The translations under genes were made by a program, and so were the position numbers. Of a stretch of 64,000 nucleotides of DNA, positions 34,360 to 42,092 are shown piece after piece. The stretch's first letter is position 1; each line of letters begins with the position of its first letter. This DNA comes from Kribbella kalugense (GTDB taxonomy: Bacteria; Actinomycetota; Actinomycetes; Propionibacteriales; Kribbellaceae): positions 2,234,971-2,298,970 of the forward strand of contig NZ_SODF01000002.1 in NCBI RefSeq assembly GCF_004365875.1. Direction: 5' to 3'. Below the pieces are notes generated by a model, which was given only the letters and a program-made list of their open reading frames with translations, was not told the DNA's origin and did not search any database.

Positions 34360-35378
34360 GTGAGTAGCAGAGCACGGCTGGCGGACATCGCGGCCAAGGC
34401 GGGGGTCAGTGAGGCGACGGTCTCGCGGGTGCTGAACGGCAAACCGGGGTCGCGGACGATACGAAGCAGTCTGTTCTCACCGCACTCGACGTACTGGGGT
34501 TCGAACGGCCGACCAGGTTGCGGCGGCGCTCGGCGGGGCTGATCGGGCTGGTGATGCCGGAGCTGATCAACCCGATCTTCCCGGCGTTCGCGCAGGTGAT
34601 CGAGTCGGCGCTGTCGCAGCGCGGCTTCACCCCGGTGCTCTGCACGCAGTCGCCGTCCGGCGCGACGGAGGAGGAGTACGTCGAGATGCTGCTGGAGCGC
34701 GGCGTCTCCGGGATCATCTTCGTATCCGGCCTGCACGCGGACACCGGAGCGGACCACGAGCGCTATCAGGCTCTGGTCGACCGGCGGCTGCCGGTGGTGT
34801 TCGTGAACGGCTGGCTGCCGTCCGTCGAGGCGCCGTTCGTGTCGTCGGACGAGTACGCCGCGATGGAGCAGGCGGTCACGCACCTGGTTGCCCTCGGCCA
34901 CCGGCGGATCGGGTTCGCCTCCGGGCCGGAGCGGTTCATCGTCGTACAGCGGAAGCTGACCGGGTACCGGACCTCGATGAAGGCTCAGCTGGGGTTGTCG
35001 GACGAGGACCTGGATCCGTTGGTTGCCTTGAGCATGTTCGGCGTGGAGGGCGGTGAAGCGGCCGGCCGTCAACTGCTCGACGCTGGGGTCACAGCGGTCG
35101 TGTGCGGCTCGGACATGATGGCGCTCGGTGTGATCCGGGCCGCCCGGCAGCGCGGTCTCGCAGTACCTGGTGATTTCTCGGTTGTCGGTTATGACGACGC
35201 TCCGATGATGGAGTTCACGGATCCGCCGATGACCACGATTCGCCAACCGGTGCAGGCGATGGGGCTAGCTGCTGTGCAGTCCCTGCTTGAAGAGGTCCGC
35301 GGTCACGCGACTCCTCATACCGAGTTCCTCTTCCGGCCGGAACTCGTCGTCCGTGGATCGACCGGGCCGGCGCGCTGA
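34360..35378 (+). pseudogene. LacI-family regulator broken by a one-base frameshift
   Basis: The first frame, from GTG 34360, encodes a normal HTH (RLADIAAKAGVSEATVSRVL, then NGKPG) and then turns into nonsense, ending at 34542. The rest of a LacI protein (from about VADDTKQSVLTALDVLGF on, then LIGLVMPELINPIFPAF through to the VVGYDDAPMMEFTDPPMTTI signature) is encoded in the next frame to 35378. Inserting one G in the G4 run at 34446-34449 restores a full repressor of about 340 residues. As written, the DNA-binding and ligand domains are separated. The ligand part alone has a possible start at 34518. It is a paralogue of the lacI at 15741. Confidence 0.85.
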
Positions 35379-35379
35379 T

Positions 35380-36342
35380 TCACTGCTGAACCAGTCGTCC
35401 GGACACTGCCCACAGCCGGGCGGCGGTCTCGGGGTCCAGTGCCCACGCCTTCACGCCGTGCGGATGGTCGGCGAGGCTCGCGTCGTCCGGCACGGTGTAC
35501 GCCTCCTGGCAGTCGTCGAGGTAGTGGCCTCCCGAGCGGGCGAACTGCGGTGCGACCGCGGCGACCACCGTGGTGGCGGCGCCCTGCGCGACGGTCTTGT
35601 AGGTGAAGGTGCCCGCGGCCTCGGCTGCGGCGAGGGAAGCTCGCTGCTGCGTCGTGAAGTTTCGCTGCAGGCCGGTCGTGACGCCTCCCGGGTTGACCGC
35701 GTTGACGACGATCCCGTCCGCGGTCCACTGGCGTGCGGCTTCGACTGCGAACAGGGAGTTCGCCGTCTTCGACTGGGCATAGGCGAGTTGCGGGTCGTAC
35801 TCCCGGCGCTCGAAGTGCAGGTCGCCGAAGTCGATTCCCGCCCGCATGTGGGCCGTCGAACTGACGGACACCACCCGGCTCCCGCCGTGGCCGGCCGCGC
35901 CGTCGGCCAAGGCATCGCGCAGTCCGGTGGCGAGCGCGAAATGCCCAAGATGGTTGACCGCGAACTGCCACTCCCAGCCCACCGGTGTTCGCTCGAGCCC
36001 ACCCGTGACGACTCCGGCGTTGTTGACGAGCAGGTGCAGTACGCCGTCCCACTCGCGGACGAACCGTCGCACGCTGCGGAGATCGGCGAGATCGAGCTGC
36101 ACGACCCGTGGCCGGGGTCTGCCGGTGGTGCTCGCGATGGCGGCCGCGGCAGCGTCTCCGGCTGCCTTGTTCCGGACGGCGATGGTCACCTCCGCGCCGG
36201 CGGCCGTGAGTGCGCGCGCGGTTTCGGCCCCCAGGCCGGACGACGCGCCGGTGATGACGGCCCGTGCGCCGGTGAGGTCGATGCCGAGCAGCACGTCGTC
36301 CGCGGTGCTGTCGGCGTTGAACGACGTGCTGATCAGAGGCAT
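35380..36342 (-). CDS. Short-chain dehydrogenase, retinol-dehydrogenase-like
   Basis: A 320-residue SDR with an N-terminal extension of about 25 residues. Motifs: TGASSGLGAET (nucleotide binding), LDLADL, NNAGV, VSVSSTAH with the catalytic Ser, and YAQSKTAN with the Tyr/Lys pair; FALATGL and NPGGVTTGL complete the pattern. The RF(V)-type LxxLVNNAG sequence and length fit the plant/retinol-dehydrogenase-like oxidoreductases. It faces a TetR gene across 43 bp with a palindrome, so it is probably the repressor's target. Its stop is one base from the convergent lacI stop. Confidence 0.85.
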   Translation of the reverse strand: MPLISTSFNADSTADDVLLGIDLTGARAVITGASSGLGAETARALTAAGAEVTIAVRNKAAGDAAAAAIASTTGRPRPRVVQLDLADLRSVRRFVREWDGVLHLLVNNAGVVTGGLERTPVGWEWQFAVNHLGHFALATGLRDALADGAAGHGGSRVVSVSSTAHMRAGIDFGDLHFERREYDPQLAYAQSKTANSLFAVEAARQWTADGIVVNAVNPGGVTTGLQRNFTTQQRASLAAAEAAGTFTYKTVAQGAATTVVAAVAPQFARSGGHYLDDCQEAYTVPDDASLADHPHGVKAWALDPETAARLWAVSGRLVQQ

Positions 36343-36359
36343 GCCTTGACCTTACAACT

Positions 36360-36386
36360 CTGACCAAATCTGTAAAGTTTGTTCAG
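36360..36386. promoter_or_regulatory. Palindromic operator between SDR and tetR
   Basis: CTGACCAAA (36360-36368) and TTTGTTCAG (36378-36386) are inverted copies with 8 of 9 matches and a 9-bp spacer, occupying most of the 43-bp divergent gap. TTGACC at 36346-36351 could be a -35 box for the tetR direction. Confidence 0.65.
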
Positions 36387-36991
36387 TGGAAGACTATGCT
36401 GGGCCGGTGAGTCGCAGAGATCCTGCCGAGGCGGTGTCCGCACCCAGCCGTGCCGGCCGTCGTCGGGAGGCGGTGCTCGACAGCGTGCTGGCGACGTTCG
36501 CGCGCTTCGGCTACCAGAAGACCTCGCTCAGCGAGGTCGCGCGGGCGGCCGGTGTCTCCCGACCCACGCTCTACTCCTGGTTCGAAGCCAAGGACGAGCT
36601 CTTCCGCGCGGCGGTCGAACAGTCGCTGAGCCGGGACCTCGCGGCCTGTGAGCGTGCGCTGTCCGACTCGTCCCGTCGGCTGGACCGGCGAGTCCTGGAC
36701 GCCTTCGACCACTGGGCGGGGCGGTACGTCGGACCCATGACTCGGGAGATTCCTGTTCTGATCGAGGCGAGTCCGGAGCTACTCGGGCCTGTTGCCACCG
36801 CGGCTCCGGGACGCTTCGAGCGGCTGTTGGCCGGGGCGGTCGCGGAGGCATTGGACGCCAAGCGCGCCCGAGCTGTTACTCAGACCCTCATCAGCACCTC
36901 GATCGGCATCAAGCACCAGACCGACTCCCGCGAGGAGTACCGCCGGCGGATGACGGTCGCGATCGATCTCATTCTGCAGGTCGCGTCCTGA
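36386..36991 (+). CDS. TetR-family regulator
   Basis: A 201-residue regulator. HTH: FARFGYQKTSLSEVARAAG, then SRPTLYSWFEAKDELF (about residues 34-70), followed by a helical effector domain. It is divergent from the SDR gene with a palindrome in between, the standard layout for local autorepression and control of the partner. The GTG at 36386 has no ribosome binding site and touches the palindrome; a GTG at 36407 is an alternative start. Expression could be leaderless. A hairpin terminator follows. Confidence 0.85.
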   Translation: MEDYAGPVSRRDPAEAVSAPSRAGRRREAVLDSVLATFARFGYQKTSLSEVARAAGVSRPTLYSWFEAKDELFRAAVEQSLSRDLAACERALSDSSRRLDRRVLDAFDHWAGRYVGPMTREIPVLIEASPELLGPVATAAPGRFERLLAGAVAEALDAKRARAVTQTLISTSIGIKHQTDSREEYRRRMTVAIDLILQVAS

Positions 36992-37024
36992 ACCGGCTCC
37001 GAACCTGGTCCTGTGACGAACCAG

Positions 37025-37069
37025 CTCCGGCCCGGAAACCGTCCCCTGCCGGGCGGCTCCGGGCCGGAG
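37025..37069. terminator. Bidirectional terminator between tetR and snapalysin
   Basis: Perfect 12-bp arms CTCCGGCCCGGA (37025-37036) and their complement (37058-37069) enclose a 21-nt loop. TTTG follows on the plus strand. It lies between convergent genes. Confidence 0.8.
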
Positions 37070-37081
37070 GTTTGTTAGGGC

Positions 37082-37765
37082 CTACTTAGAGGTGTGGAAG
37101 GCGGCAGCCGGGAGGCTGGTCTTGCCGTTGGCCCAGAGGGCGTTCACCTTGGAGACCTCGGTGGCGTCCGGGTTCGGGTTGGTGCAGGACGGGCCGGGGC
37201 CGCCGCCGGACATCAGCTCGGAGCACGGACCGGAGTAGTGGTCCGGCAGGCCGAGCACGTGGCCGGTCTCGTGGGCGGTGATCCGGGTCGAGTCGTACTC
37301 CTGCGCCTGGGCGTAGTCGATGAAGACGTAGCCGCTGCCGTGACCGTCGGTGGACGCGTACGAACCGCGCGGGTCGTTGCCCTCGGTGTAGTAGAAGTCG
37401 TAGTTGCTGCCCTCGACGAGCTTCACGTTGCTGACATGCGAGTTCCAGATCGACGAGCTGGACGCGATCTGGGACGCGAAGCTCGGCGCGTCGACGGCGT
37501 ACGTGACGGTGACGGCCGTGACCTTCTGGCCGGCCTTGGCCTGCTTGGCCATCTTGGCGTGGGCGGACTTCATCACGGCGTCATAGAACGCCTTGCTGGC
37601 GGCTTCGTCCTGCGGCGAGCCGACGTACGCCGCACGGCTGGCGGCGGTGGAGACGTGTGAATCGGTGGCCGGCGCGGCAGTCGAGGGGGACGCTGCAAAC
37701 GCGGGCACAGCCAAAGCGGCGGCGGCAAGCCCCGCGAGACTGCTCAGGATACGGCGATGCGACAT
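37082..37765 (-). CDS. snpA: Snapalysin-family secreted zinc metalloprotease (M7)
   Basis: A 227-residue small neutral protease. The signal peptide (residues 1-24, ending AFA) and a pro-region of about 55 residues precede the mature domain starting near VTAVTVTYAVDAP. The zinc site H165-E166-x-x-H169-x-x-G-x-x-D175 (AHETGHVLGLPDH) shows the M7 feature of Asp as third ligand; SGPCSELMSGG, with the Met-turn, and one disulfide pair follow. In Streptomyces such genes are often activated by a LysR regulator, but none is adjacent here. Confidence 0.92.
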   Translation of the reverse strand: MSHRRILSSLAGLAAAALAVPAFAASPSTAAPATDSHVSTAASRAAYVGSPQDEAASKAFYDAVMKSAHAKMAKQAKAGQKVTAVTVTYAVDAPSFASQIASSSSIWNSHVSNVKLVEGSNYDFYYTEGNDPRGSYASTDGHGSGYVFIDYAQAQEYDSTRITAHETGHVLGLPDHYSGPCSELMSGGGPGPSCTNPNPDATEVSKVNALWANGKTSLPAAAFHTSK

Positions 37766-38030
37766 GGGAGGGCCTCACTCCGGATCGGTGGCGGATAGCG
37801 ACGGGCGGATTACCGATCGCCACCATCGGATGCTCCCAAGCGCCTCGGATTTCCGCATCACATCGCGGAAAACCCAGGGGATAACCCGCGTATCCCGACC
37901 GCCGTTCTATGCCGGCCATAACCCTCGCGCTATGAGTTCGACGCTGGTGGAGGCGGTCGCGTCGGCGGTCGACGCGGCGGCCGCCGCCGAGATGCTTGTC
38001 GGCGTCGTCGAGCGTGGGCTCCTGTAGCTC

Positions 38031-38507
38031 TTACGCCTCGCCGGGGATGCCGACGTTGAGGAGGCGGGCGCCGGGGCCTCGGGTGGAGAGCCGGTCGTCC
38101 TTGTTGTAGAGGTTGCAGCGCTGGAGGCTGAGGCAGCCGCAGCCGATACAGGTGTCCAGGTCGTCGCGGAGGCGCTCGAGCTCGGCGATCCGGTCGTCGA
38201 GGCGGCTGCGCCAGGACTTCGACAGCTTGCTCCAGTCGGCACGCGTCGGCGTACGGTCCTCGGGAAGTGAGTCGAGGGCCCCTTTGATCTCGGCGAGCGC
38301 GAGACCGACCCGCTGGGCCGCCTGGACGAAGGCGACCCGTCGCAGGGTGCTCCGCTGGTACTGACGCTGGTTGCCGGCCGTACGCCGGGACGCGATCAGA
38401 CCCTGGTCCTCGTAGAACCGCAACGCCGACGCCGCCACTCCGGATCGCTGTGCGATCTCCCCGATCGAGAGCCAATGCTCCTTGCTCGGGACGTTCACCT
38501 CTCCCAT
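38031..38507 (-). CDS. soxR: Redox-sensing MerR-family regulator SoxR
   Basis: A 158-residue regulator. The winged-helix start WLSIGEIAQRSGVAASALRF is typical MerR family; the dimer helix leads to the [2Fe-2S] ligand set Cys120-x2-Cys123-x-Cys125-x5-Cys131 (CIGCGCLSLQRC), exactly the SoxR spacing. In actinobacteria SoxR responds to redox-active compounds and often controls monooxygenase, dehydrogenase or efflux genes rather than soxS. No obvious target is adjacent and no soxS is present. ATG at 38507. Confidence 0.93.
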   Translation of the reverse strand: MGEVNVPSKEHWLSIGEIAQRSGVAASALRFYEDQGLIASRRTAGNQRQYQRSTLRRVAFVQAAQRVGLALAEIKGALDSLPEDRTPTRADWSKLSKSWRSRLDDRIAELERLRDDLDTCIGCGCLSLQRCNLYNKDDRLSTRGPGARLLNVGIPGEA

Positions 38508-38847
38508 GCCGCCACCCTAGAACGGCACACCAAAAACTCAACCGCCCTTGAACTGCAACCGGCAGACCAGTAGGGGTGATGGTCTGCGTGGTCGGGGTAC
38601 GCCCTCGGTTCGGGTATACTTTCTTGGTGTCGGTGCGCGCGTCGCGTCACCAGAGATGTTCCCAGGCGCTCCGACCCGTCGGTTTCAGCATCCGCTGAGA
38701 TTCCGGCGACATGGGTGCAACGCGATAGCACCCGCAGGTCGATGCCCGTCTCCTGCTGAGCACGTAGTCCGGTCATGTTTCGTGACCGGACCTTCGCTGC
38801 GGCTGCGATCCGGCGCCAATCGTCCGTGAATCCGAGAGAGAGTTTGC
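38508..38847 (+). promoter_or_regulatory. Promoter and long structured leader of the DEAD-box helicase gene
   Basis: The 340-bp gap holds an extended -10 type promoter GGGTATACT (TATACT at 38615-38620) about 228 bp before the GTG start, so the mRNA should carry a leader of about 220 nt. Within the leader, GTCCGGTCA (38767-38775) and TGACCGGAC (38783-38791) form a perfect 9-bp stem with a 7-nt loop, and other pairings are likely. Long leaders on cold-induced helicase genes often control mRNA stability or translation. No known riboswitch class was recognised. Confidence 0.6.
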
Positions 38848-40842
38848 GTGACCCAGCACCACCAGCCCGACTCCGAGTCCGCTGACGGGCGGATCAAGAA
38901 GCCCCGACACAAGAAGTACCAGAACCAGTCGTACGGCGAGCGCCTCGCCGCCGATGCGACCTATGACGCTCCGCGCGAGGACCCCAAGCCAGTGGTTCGC
39001 GAAGACTCGAAGCCAGTGGTGAAGGGTTACCGCGCCGAGCAGGCACGCCCGGACCGCAGCCGCGACGACCGTCCGGTCCGTTCCGACGACCGCAGCAGCG
39101 ACGAGCGGCCGCGTTACGAGCGGACCGAGCGCCCGTACGCCGGTAACGCCCGCGACGACCGTCCCGCGTTCCGTCGTGACGACCGCCCGCAGCAGAACCG
39201 CGGCGACCGGCCGTACGCGCGGACCGAGCGCGACGGCAAGCAGTACCCGCGGGCCGCCGAGCGCACCGACCGTCCGCAGTACCGTCGCGACGACCGTCCG
39301 CAGGGTGACCGGACCGAGCGTCCGCGTTTCAACCGGGACGACCGGACCGACCGCCCGCAGTACCGGCAGGACGACCGTGGGCCGCGTTCCGACGACCGTT
39401 CGTCGTACCGTCGGGACGACAAGCCGTTCGTACGGCGTCCGTCGCAGGAAGAGCGCCGGGGTGAGCCGATTCGTCGCGAAGAGCCGGTGATCGACCTCGG
39501 CACCGTTGCTGACGACAACCAGTTCGCCGCCCTCGGTATCGCGCCGCGGCTGGTACAGCGCCTGGCTCGTGACGGCATCACCGCGCCGTTCCCGATCCAG
39601 ACCGCGACCATCCCGGACGCGCTGGCCGGCCGGGACGTGCTCGGCCGTGGCCAGACCGGCTCCGGCAAGACCCTCGGCTTCGGGCTTCCGACGCTGATGC
39701 GGCTGTCCGGCGGTCACACCGAGTCGCGCCGTCCGCGCGGGATGATCCTGGTCCCGACCCGCGAGCTGGCGATGCAGGTGCACGACGCCCTCGAGCCGCT
39801 GGCGCACGTGATGAACGTGTCGCTGAAGCTGATCGCCGGCGGTCTCCCGTACCCGAAGCAGATCGAGTCGCTGCGTCGGGGTGTCGACCTGCTGATCGCC
39901 ACCCCGGGCCGCCTGATCGACCTGTGCGAGCAGGGTGCGGCCGACCTCGGCGCCGTTGAGGTCGCAGTACTCGACGAGGCCGACCACATGTGCGACATGG
40001 GCTTCATGCCGGCCGTCACCACGCTGCTGGACATGACGCCGCCGGAGGGTCAGCGCCTGCTGTTCTCCGCGACGCTGGACAACGACGTCGACAAGATCGT
40101 GAAGACCTACCTGAAGGACCCGGTGCAGCACTCGACCGAGTCCGGCCAGGCGACGGTCAGCACGATGGAGCACCACCTGCTCGTGATCGAGCCGGCGCAC
40201 AAGCAGTCCCTGACGGCCGAGCTGGCCAGCCGGGACGGCCGGACCATCGTGTTCGTCCGGACCAAGCTGGGTGCCGACCGGATCGCGACGCAGCTGCGCG
40301 ACCGCGGCGTGATGGCCGCGGCCTTGCACGGCGGCCTGACCCAGGGCATGCGGAACAAGACGCTGGACCAGTTCAAGGACGGCTCGGTTCCGGTGCTGGT
40401 GGCAACGGATGTCGCGGCCCGCGGCATCCACGTCGACGACGTCGGCCTGGTCGTCCAGGCTGACCCGCCGGCCGAGCACAAGGACTACCTGCACCGTGCC
40501 GGTCGTACGGCGCGTGCCGGTGGCAAGGGTGCCGTCGTCACGCTCCTGCTGCCGCACCAGCGGCGCGGGATGATCCGGATGGCGGAGTCCGCCGGCGTCA
40601 AGGCCGAGCCGGTTCGGGCCCGTCCGGGCGACGAGCTGGTCACCGAGCTGACCGGCGGTACCAAGCCGTCCGGCTACCCGGTGAAGCTCCCGGCCCCGAA
40701 GCCGCAGCGCTTCAGCAAGGGTGGCGGCGGCAAGCGGTTCGGTAGCGGCCGTCCGGGTCGCGGCGACAACCGCGGCAGCAGCGGACCGCGCCGCAGCAAC
40801 GGCGGCCCGCGTCGTACCGACGGCAAGTCGTACCAGCACTGA
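38848..40842 (+). CDS. DEAD-box ATP-dependent RNA helicase with disordered N-terminus
   Basis: A 664-residue RNA helicase. Residues 1-215 are low-complexity, built from repeats such as YRRDDRP, DRPQYR and ERTERP, rich in Arg, Asp and Pro. The core has the Q motif PFPIQTATIP, motif I GQTGSGKT, Ia PTREL, II DEAD in VLDEADHMCDMGF, III SAT in LFSATLD, V ATDVAARGIHVDD and VI HRAGRTARAG. A Gly/Arg-rich tail ends the protein. Helicases of this type act in ribosome assembly and cold adaptation. Charged tails on both sides probably bind RNA and may support condensate formation. GTG start with GAGAGAG upstream. Confidence 0.93.
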   Translation: MTQHHQPDSESADGRIKKPRHKKYQNQSYGERLAADATYDAPREDPKPVVREDSKPVVKGYRAEQARPDRSRDDRPVRSDDRSSDERPRYERTERPYAGNARDDRPAFRRDDRPQQNRGDRPYARTERDGKQYPRAAERTDRPQYRRDDRPQGDRTERPRFNRDDRTDRPQYRQDDRGPRSDDRSSYRRDDKPFVRRPSQEERRGEPIRREEPVIDLGTVADDNQFAALGIAPRLVQRLARDGITAPFPIQTATIPDALAGRDVLGRGQTGSGKTLGFGLPTLMRLSGGHTESRRPRGMILVPTRELAMQVHDALEPLAHVMNVSLKLIAGGLPYPKQIESLRRGVDLLIATPGRLIDLCEQGAADLGAVEVAVLDEADHMCDMGFMPAVTTLLDMTPPEGQRLLFSATLDNDVDKIVKTYLKDPVQHSTESGQATVSTMEHHLLVIEPAHKQSLTAELASRDGRTIVFVRTKLGADRIATQLRDRGVMAAALHGGLTQGMRNKTLDQFKDGSVPVLVATDVAARGIHVDDVGLVVQADPPAEHKDYLHRAGRTARAGGKGAVVTLLLPHQRRGMIRMAESAGVKAEPVRARPGDELVTELTGGTKPSGYPVKLPAPKPQRFSKGGGGKRFGSGRPGRGDNRGSSGPRRSNGGPRRTDGKSYQH

Positions 40843-40849
40843 GTAAACT

Positions 40850-40887
40850 CGGCCCTGATTCCCTGTGAAACAAGGGGATCAGGGCCG
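40850..40887. terminator. Terminator after the helicase gene
   Basis: A 14-bp stem (40850-40863 with 40874-40887, one G-U pair) and 10-nt loop lies between the helicase stop and the convergent PLP-enzyme stop. Confidence 0.85.
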
Positions 40888-40889
40888 AC

Positions 40890-41978
40890 TCATGTCAGGA
40901 CGGCCCAGAGCCTGGCCAGCACCGTCGCGATCTCGTCGGCGTCCAGCGGGATGAGCTCGAGCATCAGTTCGCCCTCGGCCGTCCGGTCGGTCATCACGTA
41001 GATCGACGGCGTCCCGGCCTCGAGCTCGGTCGCGACCCGCTTGGCGTCCGCAACCTTGAGCAGGACCCGCGACACCTGCAGGCCCGTCGGGTCCTGGACC
41101 GTCTCGGCGATGACGTCCGGGATCCGGGAAGCCGCGGCGACGAACTCTTCCACCTTGGCCAGCTGGTCAGCCTCCCACTTCACCCGGTCGACCGCCTGCC
41201 ACTCCTCCAAAGCCGCGAGTACGCCGACGATCGCTTCCTTCGTCGGCTTCATCCCCCGCCCGATGCCCTTCTCCTGGGCCCGCAGCGCCTGGACCAGCGG
41301 CCACGACCCGGCGACCAGCCCGGCGGTCGGGGAGCCGAGGTACTTCTGCCCGCTCACCAGGACCAGATCCGCGCCGGTCGCGAGCACGTCCGCGATCCGC
41401 GGGAACTGTGCGGCCGCGTCGATGATCGCGGGTACGCCGCGACGGTGGGCGGCACGGACCGCGGCCACCAGGTCGATCGGCTCGCCGCGCGTCAGCCGGG
41501 ACGACACCAGCATCAGGCAGGCCACGTCCGGCCCGTCGAGCTCGTCCTCCAGTTCGGCGGCGGTGCATCCGTTCTCGTCACCGGCAAGATCGACCTGGGC
41601 TCCGGACAGCCGGATGCCCTGCAGGTTCGAGTGTCCGTAGTCGATCACCTGGCACGCCGGCAGCACGACCCGGTTGGGCATGTCGGTTGCGTCCGGCAAC
41701 GCCGCAGTACGGCGGGGATCGCCGCCGGTCATCGTGGCCGCGACGGCCAGCGTGATGCCGGCCGCGGTGCAGTGCACGACCGCCCCGGCCTGGGCGCCGG
41801 TCAGCTGCGCGATGGCCTCACTGGCGCGGTCGCCGAGCTCGTCCATCACGAAGAATTCTGGCAACGCCTGAGCGACGGCTTCCGCGACCCCGTCCGAACT
41901 CCGCGACACCCCGAGCGGGGTGTACGTCCCCTTGGCGTTGATCACCACACTCAATCGGTAACGATCGTGGATGCTCAT
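40890..41978 (-). CDS. SelA-like PLP-dependent enzyme, DgaE/seryl-tRNA selenium transferase superfamily
   Basis: A 362-residue fold-type I PLP enzyme. It shows VINAKGTYTPLG at the start, GAQAGAVVHCTAAGITLAVAA (cofactor phosphate region), PAIIDAAAQFPR with the cofactor-contacting Asp, and the LVSGQKYLGSPTAGLV segment containing the Schiff-base Lys. This family includes bacterial SelA and D-glucosaminate-6-phosphate ammonia lyase. No selB, selC or selD gene is here, and residues 1-30 lack the SelA N-terminal domain, so an amino-sugar or amino-acid lyase is more likely. ATG at 41978 is chosen; the frame continues to 42011. Confidence 0.75.
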   Translation of the reverse strand: MSIHDRYRLSVVINAKGTYTPLGVSRSSDGVAEAVAQALPEFFVMDELGDRASEAIAQLTGAQAGAVVHCTAAGITLAVAATMTGGDPRRTAALPDATDMPNRVVLPACQVIDYGHSNLQGIRLSGAQVDLAGDENGCTAAELEDELDGPDVACLMLVSSRLTRGEPIDLVAAVRAAHRRGVPAIIDAAAQFPRIADVLATGADLVLVSGQKYLGSPTAGLVAGSWPLVQALRAQEKGIGRGMKPTKEAIVGVLAALEEWQAVDRVKWEADQLAKVEEFVAAASRIPDVIAETVQDPTGLQVSRVLLKVADAKRVATELEAGTPSIYVMTDRTAEGELMLELIPLDADEIATVLARLWAVLT

Positions 41979-42092
41979 GGTGTTGCTGAGCGTAGTGGTC
42001 ACGGACGGCAATTGGCGAGAGTCTGGACGTGAGTTCTTGACCCGATGCTACTGGTGAGTCATCCTCACTTTTACCGACCTGAGGAGGGAACC

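Noticed and set aside
37932..38027. 31-codon plus-strand frame beginning MSSTLVEAVASAVDAAAAAE
   Set aside because: No ribosome binding site, Ala-rich composition and no conserved context. It is convergent with soxR and probably chance.
38773..40839. 688-codon open frame antisense to the DEAD-box helicase
   Set aside because: It mirrors the helicase gene in a high-GC genome, where the antisense frame rarely meets stops. It has no family motif and no ribosome binding site.
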